In this document: piece after piece, positions 63,401 to 64,000 of the stretch | Position numbering within the stretch: position 1 is the stretch's first letter | How the letters are laid out: each line of letters opens with the position of its first letter | From: Mimachlamys varia | Taxonomy: Eukaryota; Mollusca; Bivalvia; Pectinida; Pectinidae | Length of the DNA: 64,000 nucleotides | Reading direction: 5' to 3' | Assembly: GCA_947623455.1 (NCBI GenBank) | Contig: OX392543.1 | Location: forward strand, 17,172,757-17,236,756 | Program-made: the position numbers and the translations under genes | The notes under the pieces: generated by a model | Told to the model about the DNA's origin: nothing | The model's input: the letters and a program-made list of their open reading frames with translations, nothing else | The model's database searches: none

Positions 63401-64000
63401 TCAACCTCAGAAACCTCTTCTGGTTTCTTTTCAACCTCAACTGTTTCTTTGAAGCTTTCCTCTGAAGTTTCCTCAGAAACTATTTCAGATGTTTCGGGTT
63501 TCTCAGTAATTGTGATAGTTTCTCTTTCAGTGACTACAGTTTCCTCCTCAGGTGCAATAGTTTTAACTTCCTCAGTTTCCTCAGAAAGTGTTGTTACTTC
63601 AACAGTTGTTTCAGTAATTTCAGACGTTTCAGGTTTCAAACTGATGTCCAAAGTGATTTCCTCGGAAACAGATTTCTTTTCAACCTCAACAGTTTCTTTG
63701 AAGATTTCCTCGGGTTTTTCCTCAATTGTGATATCAACCTCAGAAACCTCTTCTGGTTTCTTTTCAACCTCAACTGTTTCTTTGAAGCTTTCCTCTTGAA
63801 TTTCCTCAGAAACGATTTCAGATGTTTTTGGTTTCTCAGTAACTGTAAGAGTTTCTCTTTCAGTGACTACAGTTTCCTCCTCAGGTGCAATAGTTTCAAC
63901 TTCCTCAGTTTCCTCAGAAAGTGTTGTTACTTCAACAGTTGTTTCAGTAATTTCAGACGTTTCAGGTTTCAAACTGATGTCCAAAGTGATTTCCTCAGGA
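157..64000 (-). CDS. Giant titin/Stretchin-MLCK-like muscle protein gene (44 internal exons, partial at both ends)
   Basis: This is one spliced gene read right to left, listed exon by exon below (e1-e44). All 44 exons have AG acceptors and GT donors, and their phases chain perfectly, giving about 6,450 codons with no stop. Domain order is: 111-aa repeats and a 14-aa PEVK-like array (e1), 45-aa and 48/67-aa acidic repeats (e3), Ig1-Ig2, twelve DFRxxL motifs (e9-e20), Ig3-Ig4, an acidic Ser-rich segment (e26), then Ig5-Ig15. DFRxxL is the established actin-binding motif of long and smooth-muscle MLCK, and PEVK-like springs plus I-set Ig arrays are typical of titin, Stretchin-MLCK and related giants. 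I infer a cytoplasmic, actin-associated elastic filament protein of muscle. No kinase or Fn3 domain is in view, so orthology to Stretchin-MLCK rather than a titin or obscurin relative is not settled. Start and stop codons lie outside the window. Confidence 0.88.
676..749. repeat. 90-bp palindromic element, decayed copy
   Basis: Only the ends remain clear (CATTTACCCCTGAAGGCACA and ATTTCAGGGTTGGATTA). The centre has diverged. Confidence 0.5.
856..1085 (-). CDS. e43: Ig domain 14, second half, plus start of Ig domain 15
   Basis: The 230-nt exon is phase 2-1: FINDQEIEEGEGVHFVFNKR, SLVIDKAVPELQGLIKAVAV and NSGGEELCTAALTVRG finish Ig14. APTFKEIPLKCTMLE then opens Ig15. The acceptor is AATAG/GTTCAT and the donor GAAG/GTATGT. 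Confidence 0.91.
1128..1218. repeat. 90-bp palindromic element, copy
   Basis: A well-preserved copy. TTAACTCATCCACCCCTG and GTGAATGGGTTAA are the ends. The stem TGAACTCTTCGAATTCAAAG and GGAATAGTTCA surrounds the centre. Confidence 0.8.
1538..1649 (-). CDS. e42: Ig domain 14, first half
   Basis: The 112-nt exon is phase 1-2: GRKPSFARKMSDTLVPEEG, AVSFDCKVEGLPLPDVK, splitting Trp at ATG/GTATGT. The acceptor TTTCCAG/CTGGCA is preferred over the nearby GGCAG, because only it joins e41 in frame. Confidence 0.89.
2064..2236 (-). CDS. e41: Ig domain 13, second half
   Basis: The 173-nt exon is phase 2-1: MKDKTELVESEDIKLEVEDQ, YRLTIPSTKVSDSDLYTI and RASNPAGQVSCSCRLKV. The acceptor is TGTACAG/GATGAA and the donor ATGC/GTAAGT. 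Confidence 0.92.
2639..2812. repeat. 87-bp tandem duplication of the e40 donor junction
   Basis: Copies 2639-2725 and 2726-2812 differ at only a handful of bases. Each contains ATTACTTACC plus about 25 bp of exon end and about 60 bp of intron. Transcription meets the intact exon copy (2726-2812) first. Confidence 0.93.
2789..2903 (-). CDS. e40: Ig domain 13, first half (exon end duplicated downstream)
   Basis: The 115-nt exon is phase 1-2: KKEGPKLIKRLENLEVVEK, SVIMECTISGKPKPDIV, splitting Trp at the donor TATG/GTAAGT. An 87-bp tandem copy of this junction follows at 2639-2725. Using its donor would bring in TAA immediately. Confidence 0.91.
3353..3537 (-). CDS. e39: Ig domain 12, second half
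   Basis: The 185-nt exon is phase 2-1: FINDKPIETGIRFRMDER, VTHILTIDNTVLEDQG and QIKAVAINKAGEISCEG. The FINDKPIE start is shared with e43 (FINDQEIE), showing that Ig12 and Ig14 are sister domains. Confidence 0.92.
3842..3956 (-). CDS. e38: Ig domain 12, first half
   Basis: The 115-nt exon is phase 1-2: KSEPPEFTRKVNSRDIKAG, VRFECAVKGIPQPEVT, ending inside the Trp codon (ATG/GTAAGT). Confidence 0.91.
4492..4735 (-). CDS. e37: Ig domain 11, main part
   Basis: The 244-nt exon is phase 0-1: TVMEEKPLTLIAKVTGLPRP, EVAWFNNGKALI, TTLLIKKSTVDHEGEFKC and VATNSAGTAEHTAKVNVE. The acceptor is TTCCAG/ACTGTG and the donor GAAG/GTTAGT. Confidence 0.93.
4941..5038 (-). CDS. e36: linker plus start of Ig domain 11
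   Basis: The 98-nt exon is phase 1-0 and reads IARDKRLSESPLVLRHKDES then KAPEFTEIFDEC. The acceptor is TTTACAG/AAATTG and the donor TGT/GTAAGT. Confidence 0.87.
5373..5549 (-). CDS. e35: Ig domain 10, second half
   Basis: The 177-nt exon is phase 1-1: AWKKDKILEDKDLYDFEKYE, YCFEIKETETVDSGVYTC and IATNEAGEATCEIPLEV. The F-strand Cys is present. The acceptor is CATATAG/TTGCCT and the donor CACAG/GTAAGG. Confidence 0.91.
5964..6083 (-). CDS. e34: Ig domain 10, first half
   Basis: The 120-nt exon is phase 1-1: PKDEKLSPPEFIKVPEKVV, then REHDRAQFLVKVVGMPKPT. The B strand lacks Cys. The donor is AACAG/GTAAAC. Confidence 0.9.
7005..7096. repeat. 90-bp palindromic element, inverted copy
   Basis: It is read in the opposite orientation to most copies: CATTCACCCCTGTAATTTCA, GAACTATTCCAACC, then GTCTACAGGGGCGATTGAG. 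Confidence 0.75.
7331..7420. repeat. 90-bp palindromic element, copy
   Basis: TTACCCCTGAAACACG opens it, CTTCCAATTTAAAGGTTAGA is the stem core, and TTTTAGGGGGAAATAAG closes it. Confidence 0.7.
7606..7727. repeat. 44-bp tandem triplication of the e33 donor junction
   Basis: TACCTTCGAC, TACCTTTGAC and TACCTTCGAC begin at 7606, 7650 and 7694. Each is followed by the exon-end sequence GAAGAGTTCGGCTTTACACT (some changes) and, in the two outer copies, by GGTATTAATTA. Only the copy at 7694 adjoins the rest of the Ig9 exon. Confidence 0.93.
7697..8011 (-). CDS. e33: Ig domain 9 (complete; exon end triplicated downstream)
   Basis: The 315-nt exon is phase 1-1: KPVEEIKELEAPKFVVEIQ, GEKATFTCRATGKPTPEILW, SSLLIVDVLPEHDGTYTAEA and KNEAGAAKCKAELFVE. 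The donor is CGAAG/GTACGT. Read-through would give Gly-Thr-stop. Two degenerate copies of the exon end and donor follow in the intron. Confidence 0.94.
8079..8169. repeat. 90-bp palindromic element, inverted copy
   Basis: AACTCATGCAACCCTAAAAT opens it, GAACTATTCCATCC follows, and GTGTCTTCAGGGGTGCATG ends it. It is followed 20 bp on by a truncated sister copy. Confidence 0.72.
8190..8254. repeat. 90-bp palindromic element, truncated copy
   Basis: It starts AACTCATTCAACCCTGCGAA and GACACATTTGAACTCTTTCA, then breaks off to a direct GAGTTAAA end. Confidence 0.6.
8570..8810 (-). CDS. e32: Ig domain 8, main part
   Basis: The 241-nt exon is phase 0-1: ITEGETVDFNCEVIGEPKPD, LHWLCNGHELTEEGKY, LHHLEVYDITPEDAGTY and ENKFGKVTCTAELQVTG. 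The C strand carries an extra Cys (WLC). The donor is CACAG/GTAAGT. Confidence 0.93.
9251..9345 (-). CDS. e31: linker plus start of Ig domain 8
   Basis: The 95-nt exon is phase 1-0 and reads TKKVETVEETAVIKPEEGHA then PEFVLKIKTQT. It lies on the far side of a 16.2-kb intron, yet its phase fits e30 exactly. The donor is ACG/GTAAGTT. Confidence 0.88.
10691..12528. mobile_element. Non-autonomous interspersed element with internal 316-bp tandem array
   Basis: The 5' end is CAAGAGGCCC with a perfect GAGGCCC/GGGCCTC hairpin (10694-10709). The 3' end has a TGACCC/GGGTCA hairpin (12506-12520). GGTCATCTGAC (10713) and GTCAGATGACC (12517) form subterminal inverted repeats. AACAAAA flanks both sides (10684-10690, 12529-12535) as a possible target duplication. 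Inside, a GACCTTGAAAGTAGGTCAAG landmark recurs at about 10.78, 11.10, 11.41, 11.73, 12.04, 12.19 and 12.33 kb: units of about 314-316 bp and two shortened ones of about 146 bp. A GGACGGC-rich tract (12448-12482) precedes the 3' end. No transposase is coded. The end sequences are of a kind I recall from bivalve genomes. Confidence 0.75.
13710..14040. repeat. Poly-G run and purine-rich low-complexity tract
   Basis: An uninterrupted run of 24 G lies at 13824-13847, inside a G/A-rich stretch with T and A homopolymers. It has the potential to form G-quadruplex or triplex and is a likely site of length error. The apparent small reading frames here are low-complexity artefacts. Confidence 0.85.
18136..18223. 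repeat. 90-bp palindromic element, copy
   Basis: CATTTATCCCTGGAGATATA then TTTGAACTCTTCTTATTA and AATTTCAGGGGTGAACAAG. It is A+T-drifted in the stem. Confidence 0.68.
21691..21773. repeat. Perfect 39-bp inverted repeat (5-nt loop)
   Basis: The left arm 21691-21729 (AATTGAGGTCAAAAGGTCAA...) and right arm 21735-21773 are exact reverse complements with AAGGT between. The lack of any mismatch points to a recent origin or a young hairpin element. It is intronic (e30-e31). Confidence 0.93.
22181..22273. repeat. 90-bp palindromic element, copy
   Basis: TTTAACCCATTCAACCCTTA, stem AATCTTCCAATTCGAGATTG, end TTTTCAGGGGTGAATGAGC. It is one of three copies within 600 bp. Confidence 0.75.
22359..22446. 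repeat. 90-bp palindromic element, copy
   Basis: TTTACTTACCCCTGAAAACA, stem ATTCCAATACAAAGGTTGGA, end CATCAGGAGTGAATGTGTTG. Confidence 0.7.
22701..22788. repeat. 90-bp palindromic element, copy
   Basis: CAATGCGTTCACCCTTGAAG, stem AACTCTTCCAACTCTGAGTT, end TTCAGGGGGGAATAAGAT. Confidence 0.72.
24405..24497. repeat. 90-bp palindromic element, inverted copy
   Basis: TTAACCTGTTCACCCCTGAA leads to AATTTCATAATAAACTATTC, then TTTTTTCAGGGGTGACTGTG. The orientation is reversed. Confidence 0.75.
25130..25220. repeat. 90-bp palindromic element, copy
   Basis: AATTCATTCAACCCTAAAGA, stem GAACTCATCCAATTCAAAGA, end TTTCAGGGGTGAATGAATTA. It lies about 330 bp from exon e30. Confidence 0.76.
25552..25967 (-). 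CDS. e30: end of Ig domain 6 plus complete Ig domain 7
   Basis: The 416-nt exon is phase 2-1. Ig6 ends with ATLQIAESVPADEGDYSVKA and RGAATCNAEVLV. Ig7 follows without a gap: EAPKFTKPLSNVSVD, AVLECTVIGKPTPKVTW, ATLEVTSVTEEDGD and FTCKAENVAGDTSC. Ig7 has both core Cys residues. The donor is GCAAG/GTATAT. Confidence 0.94.
26110..26257 (-). CDS. e29: Ig domain 6, first part
   Basis: The 148-nt exon is phase 1-2. It codes EAPTFVVRLEDQTIELG, IKLECQV (B-strand Cys), PKVTWLKDGEEVTDERY, and splits Thr with the next exon. The acceptor is TTTTCAG/GAGAGG and the donor ACAC/GTATGT. Confidence 0.93.
26461..26514. repeat. 27-bp tandem duplication giving two identical donors at e28
   Basis: TGCTGTGATAGTGACCGTAC and TGCTGTGATAGCAACCGTAC begin at 26461 and 26488. 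Each ends in CTGAT, giving two ATCAG/GTACGG donors 27 nt apart. Confidence 0.92.
26508..26686 (-). CDS. e28: Ig domain 5, second half (alternative donor 27 nt downstream)
   Basis: The 179-nt exon is phase 2-1. It completes Trp, then FKDGVEITSDDHF, NFASLIVKDV and DDAEYVVKATNQAGTASS. The main donor is ATCAG/GTACGG at 26508. An identical ATCAG/GTACGG lies exactly 27 nt further on (exon end 26481). Using it would add nine codons (GTVAITAVS) with no stop. Confidence 0.9.
26979..27118 (-). CDS. e27: Ig domain 5, first half
   Basis: The 140-nt exon is phase 0-2 and codes VKTVESVEVEVTIPRFMREL and GDTVTFIVEVLGSPFPDIS. It ends inside the codon of the conserved C-strand Trp (TG/GTAAGG). Confidence 0.92.
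27119..29094 (-). other. Intron e26-e27 (2.0 kb)
   Basis: A+T-rich sequence with no exon-like reading frame and no clear repeat. Confidence 0.75.
29095..30699 (-). CDS. e26: large acidic Ser-rich exon (535 codons)
   Basis: A 1,605-nt exon of phase 0-0 lies between acceptor TTCACACAG/TCTGCG and donor TCAGAG/GTAATG. It is dominated by Asp, Glu and Ser, with runs such as SSSDEEEDVP, SISSSEEYLSDEE and SSSSSTSEEEEEEE and a loosely recurring EFTF or FSFEA phrase (for example EFTFILKEDVPE, EFTFVTKDDIPK, PQFSFEAKVD). The S-x-x-D/E spacing would suit casein kinase 2. No fold is recognised. It is probably disordered and phosphorylated. Symmetric phase 0 allows whole-exon skipping. Confidence 0.92.
30700..32822 (-). 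other. Intron e25-e26 (2.1 kb)
   Basis: Very A+T-rich. No coding signal, RNA gene or repeat family recognised. Confidence 0.75.
32823..32884 (-). CDS. e25: acidic linker exon (20 codons)
   Basis: The 62-nt exon is phase 1-0 and reads FAEEQADTAAEVSVELASEE, with acceptor ATTGTAG/AATTCG and donor GAG/GTAGGC. It is an alpha-helix-prone acidic linker between Ig4 and the long acidic exon. Confidence 0.82.
33306..33600 (-). CDS. e24: Ig domain 4 (complete in one exon)
   Basis: The 295-nt exon is phase 0-1, with acceptor TTGTAG/GTTGAT and donor ATTG/GTACGT. Landmarks are VDDLVAPSVTVEIDK, GEPVQFIAKA, LQWYYGTEPI, TDEIYKVTESKEGESTLELA and DAGEYTVKAVNGAGEAVATT. It matches Ig3 along its whole length. 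Confidence 0.94.
34011..34062 (-). CDS. e23: short linker exon (17 codons)
   Basis: The 52-nt exon is phase 2-0 and reads DVSAGLITEEQVSEIQK. The acceptor is CCAACAG/AGACGT and the donor AAG/GTAGGT. It resembles the EDVSAGLVI phrase of the e3 repeats, perhaps a relic of shared origin. Confidence 0.8.
35030..35203 (-). mobile_element. tRNA-derived SINE
   Basis: On the minus strand GGTCGGGTGGTGCAGTGGAT (A-box region) is followed by GAGGTTCTATTCCC (B-box-like), then GACCACGTGGGTTTTCTCTG and TACTCTGGTTTCCTCCCAC. The latter block resembles the conserved central domain of widespread metazoan SINEs (MetaSINE type), from memory. It is decayed, and lies in the intron between e22 and e23. Confidence 0.7.
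35347..35432. repeat. 90-bp palindromic element, copy beside e22
   Basis: GCCCATTCACCCTAAAGTAA opens it and TTGTAGGGGTGATCGGGT closes it. It ends only about 25 bp from the e22 donor. Confidence 0.65.
35456..35588 (-). CDS. e22: Thr/Val/Glu-rich linker exon
   Basis: The 133-nt exon is phase 1-2, with acceptor TTTGCAG/AAGAAG and donor AAGT/GTACGT. It codes EEVIQEETFSTTEVITQEVT, then QTVESEQVVSV and QETVETSEVTRTQV. It is low complexity, probably disordered, and spaces Ig3 from e23. Confidence 0.85.
35928..36219 (-). CDS. e21: Ig domain 3 (complete in one exon)
   Basis: The 292-nt exon is phase 0-1, with acceptor ATTTAG/GTCGAA and donor GACAG/GTATG. It runs from VELVAPRFETK to ATATLTVTG. Landmarks are GEPVKFFVKV (no B-strand Cys), ISWHHDD (C-strand Trp), STLELPEVFPEDTGKYTV and KAVNEAGEA. 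It is a close paralogue of Ig4 in e24. Confidence 0.94.
36398..36467 (-). CDS. e20: DFRxxL motif 12 (array end)
   Basis: The 70-nt exon reads TVEESEKEVLTAEQVDFRDV then LHH. It enters in phase 2 and exits in phase 0, closing the cassette array before Ig3. The TKVG leader is replaced by an acidic stretch. Confidence 0.87.
36520..36623. repeat. 90-bp palindromic element, copy
   Basis: The left end is altered (AAGTCATTCACAGATATAAC). The stem TTTCAATTCAAAGGTTGGAA and the end ATTTCAGGGGTGAAGAAG are clear. Confidence 0.62.
36930..36998 (-). CDS. e19: DFRxxL motif 11
   Basis: The 69-nt cassette is phase 2-2 and reads TTKVGTQGYQAEQLDFRDIL then QKQ. The motif returns to the Phe form. The acceptor is ACTATAG/GACAAC and the donor ACA/GTGAGT. 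Confidence 0.87.
37428..37496 (-). CDS. e18: DFRxxL-type motif 10 (DYR form)
   Basis: The 69-nt cassette is phase 2-2 and reads TTKVGVTYESEQVDYRDALQ then KKV, with acceptor TATACAG/AACCAC and donor AGGT/GTAAGT. Confidence 0.88.
38120..38188 (-). CDS. e17: DFRxxL-type motif 9 (DYR form)
   Basis: The 69-nt cassette is phase 2-2 and reads DTKVGTVYASEQVDYRDTLQ then REV, with acceptor GATACAG/CGATAC and donor AAGT/GTGAGT. Confidence 0.88.
38559..38627 (-). CDS. e16: DFRxxL-type motif 8 (DYR form)
   Basis: The 69-nt cassette is phase 2-2 and reads QTKVGTSFAMEQVDYREALQ then RQV, with acceptor ATCTAG/GCAAAC and donor AGGT/GTAAGT. Confidence 0.88.
38861..38929 (-). CDS. e15: DFRxxL-type motif 7 (DYR form)
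   Basis: The 69-nt cassette is phase 2-2 and reads KTKVGTTFATEQVDYRDALQ then TQV, with acceptor AAATAG/GAAAAC and donor AGGT/GTAAGT. Confidence 0.88.
39299..39367 (-). CDS. e14: DFRxxL-type motif 6 (DYR form)
   Basis: The 69-nt cassette is phase 2-2 and reads KTKVGTSFQAEQVDYRDALQ then RQV. Phe of the motif is Tyr, the first of five consecutive DYR cassettes. The close match to motif 7 suggests recent exon duplication. Confidence 0.88.
39535..39621. repeat. 90-bp palindromic element, copy
   Basis: TATTATTCACCCCTAAAGAC, stem TCTTCCAGTTCAAAGGTTGG, end TTTCAAGGGTGAATGAATTA. It is in the intron between two DFRxxL exons. Confidence 0.74.
39749..39817 (-). CDS. e13: DFRxxL motif 5
   Basis: The 69-nt cassette is phase 2-2, with acceptor GTAACAG/TCGGAC and donor AAGT/GTGAGT. 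It reads RTKEGVSFGAEQLDFRDSLK then SKV. Confidence 0.87.
40182..40250 (-). CDS. e12: DFRxxL motif 4
   Basis: The 69-nt cassette is phase 2-2, with acceptor GCAACAG/GAAAAC and donor AGGT/GTAAGT. It reads KTKVGVSHAAEQIDFRDKLK then SQV. Confidence 0.88.
40552..40914. repeat. 52-bp tandem array of a 5' splice junction (seven copies)
   Basis: The minus-strand donor GTGAGT (plus ACTCAC) recurs at 40552, 40603, 40655, 40707, 40759, 40811 and 40863. Each is followed on the plus strand by ACTTMAGTTTTGAG and TTTTCCCTGA, the end of exon e11, and preceded by AACAACCATTTT-like intron sequence. The copy at 40863 is the real exon end; the other six are partial copies without an acceptor. Confidence 0.93.
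40869..40937 (-). CDS. e11: DFRxxL motif 3 (donor region tandemly amplified)
   Basis: The 69-nt exon is phase 2-2 and reads KTRVGIKHAPAQKDFRENLK then TEV. The functional donor is taken as the copy at 40863-40868, because only it adjoins the intact cassette. The last roughly 30 nt of the exon plus donor recur six more times downstream at 52-bp intervals. Reading through the donor meets TGA at once. Confidence 0.87.
41376..41820. repeat. Diverged roughly 160-bp tandem repeats with a (TA)12 tract
   Basis: ACAGGTG, TTGGTTGTAT/GGTTGTAT, ATTTCRAYRGACATCCAATC and ACAGG recur about 160 bp apart (41536 and 41696), with an older copy upstream. An uninterrupted TA run lies at 41543-41566. It is intronic, between e11 and e10. 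Confidence 0.6.
41847..41918 (-). CDS. e10: DFRxxL motif 2
   Basis: The 72-nt exon is phase 2-2, with acceptor TCACAG/GAGACC and donor AAGT/GTGAGT. It reads RPKIGFKLKKPTPQVDFRAH then LKEV. It is one codon longer than the other cassettes and more basic. The motif is DFRAHL. Confidence 0.86.
42587..42770. repeat. About 118-bp tandem duplication
   Basis: CTGCTAGGTCAACATACTCT with CTAACCAAAGCTTTGG (42587) recurs at about 42705. A shorter TATACTCTCTAACTTCYGCT phrase is repeated between. Confidence 0.7.
42793..42841 (-). CDS. e9: DFRxxL motif 1 (short adaptor exon)
   Basis: The 49-nt exon reads EGPKTTDFRDSLKKEV. It enters in phase 1 and leaves in phase 2, so it acts as the phase adaptor between the Ig block and the symmetric 2-2 cassettes that follow. 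The motif is DFRDSL. Confidence 0.85.
43165..43363 (-). CDS. e8: Ig domain 2, second half
   Basis: The acceptor is GTTACAG/ATTATG and the donor AGAG/GTGCGT; the exon is 199 nt, phase 0-1. IMWTREG gives the conserved Trp, SLTLDQV the E strand, and DAGTYKVTASNEEGDA the F-G hairpin. It is the last Ig before the DFRxxL cassette array. Confidence 0.92.
43788..43836 (-). mobile_element. Decayed SINE central-domain fragment
   Basis: GTGGGGAAAAGCCAGAGAAC then CCAAAGAAAAAACA matches, with several changes, the GTGGGAGGAAACCAGAGTAC block of the SINE at 35.1 kb. No tRNA-like part is left. The fragment is intronic, between e8 and e7. Confidence 0.45.
43961..44085 (-). CDS. e7: Ig domain 2, first half
   Basis: The 125-nt exon starts with 2 nt of a split codon and ends in phase 0 at GAC/GTAAGTAG. 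It codes PAEEVITGIPPYFDKKPKFQ and then strands A-B ending FEAMVRALPKPD. The B strand lacks Cys. It is completed by the next exon, which begins with IMW. Confidence 0.9.
44424..44726 (-). CDS. e6: Ig domain 1 (complete in one exon)
   Basis: The 303-nt exon is phase 1-1, with acceptor GTACAG/CTGCTG and donor GAAG/GTTTGT. After AAEILEERTAPEIVQQLEDV the I-set landmarks are ARFQC (B strand Cys), VTWYKDEEAL (C strand Trp), TVLEIPDV (E strand) and DGGKYIVVAKNELG (F strand). The usual F-strand Cys is Val here, so the core disulfide pair is missing. That is common in muscle intracellular Ig domains. Confidence 0.93.
44930..45013 (-). CDS. e5: Glu/Lys/Pro-rich linker exon (28 codons)
   Basis: The acceptor is GTTTTAG/AAGAAG and the donor GTCA/GTAAGTATG; the exon is 84 nt, phase 1-1. 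It reads EEKDAVSEEEKSPAPDEVVK then PKSPELV. It is PEVK-like in composition and leads into Ig1. It can be skipped in frame. Confidence 0.87.
45290..45364 (-). CDS. e4: Glu/Lys-rich linker exon (25 codons)
   Basis: The acceptor is TTCTTAG/AAACTA and the donor GCAG/GTAAGG; the exon is 75 nt, phase 1-1. It reads TKEEIEAELTIEQVLSEKEKL followed by VTA. The charged, heptad-like spacing could form a helix or coiled-coil segment. It joins the giant repeat exon to the Ig1 region. Confidence 0.85.
45586..45732. repeat. Imperfect long palindrome (MITE-like)
   Basis: The outer arms TCTATGAAGATTTATC and GATAAATCTTCATAG pair. The inner arms CCCCTGCCCAACTAAAATAG and CTATTTTGCATCAGTAGGGG pair imperfectly. 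It is intronic between e3 and e4. Confidence 0.7.
46082..46186. repeat. Imperfect palindrome (MITE-like)
   Basis: CATTTTGACACCTGCATTCC at the left pairs with GGGACGACACTGTCAAAATG at the right. The centre is A+T-rich. It is a different family from the palindrome 350 bp away. Confidence 0.65.
48123..48214. repeat. 90-bp palindromic element, copy
   Basis: TTTACCCATTCACCCCTCAA, stem TTGAACTGTTCTAATTCAAA, end AACAGGTAGGGGTAAATGCG. Confidence 0.7.
48360..48445. repeat. Short inverted repeat
   Basis: CCTGTCACCCCTCTAATC at the left pairs at 16 of 18 positions with GATTGGAGGGGTTACAGG at the right. It lies about 460 bp beyond the e3 donor, inside the intron. Confidence 0.55.
48908..55525 (-). CDS. 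e3: giant repeat exon, 45-aa repeats then about 30 copies of a 48/67-aa acidic repeat
   Basis: A single 6,618-nt exon (2,206 codons, phase 1-1) runs from acceptor CTCAG/CAGCCG to donor GTCAG/GTACAAG at 48908. Order of content: about 125 unique codons; six regular 135-bp units coding EDVTEIDVTKEDTGKTEEV-type 45-mers with SQVDKQAVSEIK; a transition; then about 30 units of EAPEETKEEIPEEIVVSVE plus TKEEVSEELVITETPVDTT plus EDVSAGLVIS (48 aa), roughly one third of which carry an extra 19-aa block EAPEEPKSTEEISAGLEIV. A unique tail (SQFGLSAPDSQLDGD) precedes the donor. It is highly acidic with almost no aromatic residues. A second, unspliced reading continues past the donor to a stop near 48606, but that stretch loses the repeat composition and is intronic. 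I infer an extensible PEVK-like spring. Confidence 0.92.
49060..54200 (-). repeat. 144/201-bp coding tandem array (about 30 units)
   Basis: The basic unit is 48 codons (EAPEETKEEIPEEIVVSVE, TKEEVSEELVITETPVD, TTEDVSAGLVIS). About a third of units carry a 57-nt insert, EAPEEPKSTEEISAGLEIV, which itself starts like the basic unit and looks like an internal partial duplication. The insert recurs irregularly, suggesting amplification of mixed multimers. Confidence 0.93.
54290..55150 (-). repeat. 135-bp coding tandem repeat (six units)
   Basis: The plus-strand landmark CTTCTGTTGGTTGTG occurs at 54341, 54476, 54611, 54746, 54881 and 55016, always 135 bp apart (45 codons). A seventh, decayed unit lies near 55151. 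The product phrases are EIDVTKEDTGKTEEV and SQVDKQAVSEI. Confidence 0.93.
55520..55530 (-). promoter_or_regulatory. NAGNAG tandem acceptor of e3
   Basis: The minus strand reads CTCAGCAGCCG. Acceptors ending at 55526 or 55523 are both possible. The choice adds or removes a single Ala codon without changing the frame. Confidence 0.6.
55526..56232 (-). other. Intron e2-e3 (0.7 kb)
   Basis: No coding signal or repeat beyond a poly-A tract near 55990. Confidence 0.75.
56233..56298 (-). CDS. e2: short linker exon (22 codons)
   Basis: The acceptor is TATCCAG/CTCCGG and the donor GAAG/GTAAGATAC. The exon is 66 nt, phase 1-1, and reads PEEKLEESVAEVTIDVVSKTE. It is an acidic, Val-rich linker with no fold signature. 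Its symmetric phase means it can be skipped without a frame change between the two giant repeat exons. Confidence 0.82.
56299..58745 (-). other. Intron e1-e2 (2.4 kb)
   Basis: A+T-rich. It contains a diverged duplication of a TTTTCATGTATCAATSWTYA phrase (about 56445 and 56632, about 190 bp apart) and the 26-bp minisatellite. Otherwise nothing recognised. Confidence 0.7.
57608..57692. repeat. 26-bp minisatellite (about four units)
   Basis: The unit AGGGAGATAGTCTATGCCCT with AACAGC repeats with drift. It is intronic, between e1 and e2. Confidence 0.7.
58746..64000 (-). CDS. e1: giant repeat exon, 111-aa repeats then 14-aa PEVK-like array (5' end beyond window)
   Basis: The frame is open from the window edge (64000) to a donor CATG/GTGAGG at 58746, at least 1,751 codons, ending in phase 1. 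The upstream part (62305-63990) holds five 333-bp units rich in Glu, Thr, Val and Ser (TTLSEETEEV, EKKPEEVSEVDITIEEKPEE). After a short unique linker, about 62.12 to 58.90 kb holds about 75 copies of a 14-aa module, consensus EAEIVLEEEKPEQV. The last roughly 50 codons are unique and Ser/Thr-rich. Composition is dominated by Glu, Val, Lys and Pro with almost no aromatic residues and no visible Cys, as in titin PEVK springs. I infer an extensible, disordered, strongly acidic segment. The Met codons inside are not starts, because the frame continues past the edge. Confidence 0.9.
58905..62125 (-). repeat. 42-bp coding tandem array, about 75 units (14-aa PEVK-like module)
   Basis: The consensus module is EAEIVLEEEKPEQV. 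Positions vary as IVL/IVI/IVV, EEEK/EEDK and PEQV/PEHV/QEQV. Units near 62 kb are more diverged and some lack one Glu codon; inner units are almost uniform. Blocks of 20-22 monomers are themselves duplicated: a distinctive stretch at 58987 recurs 840 bp on at 59827, and the variant HVKTEIV recurs 924 bp apart (59352, 60276). Confidence 0.95.
62305..63990 (-). repeat. 333-bp coding tandem repeat (five units), with a 666-bp higher-order period
   Basis: The same landmark (plus-strand CAARCTGATGTCC) recurs at 62305, 62638, 62971, 63304, 63637 and 63970, exactly 333 bp apart (111 codons). Two sequence types occur, marked by CCTCAGGAACAGG and CCTCGGAAACAGA. They alternate over the first four units, so 62305-62970 and 62971-63636 are near-copies of each other. 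The array runs off the window. Confidence 0.93.
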
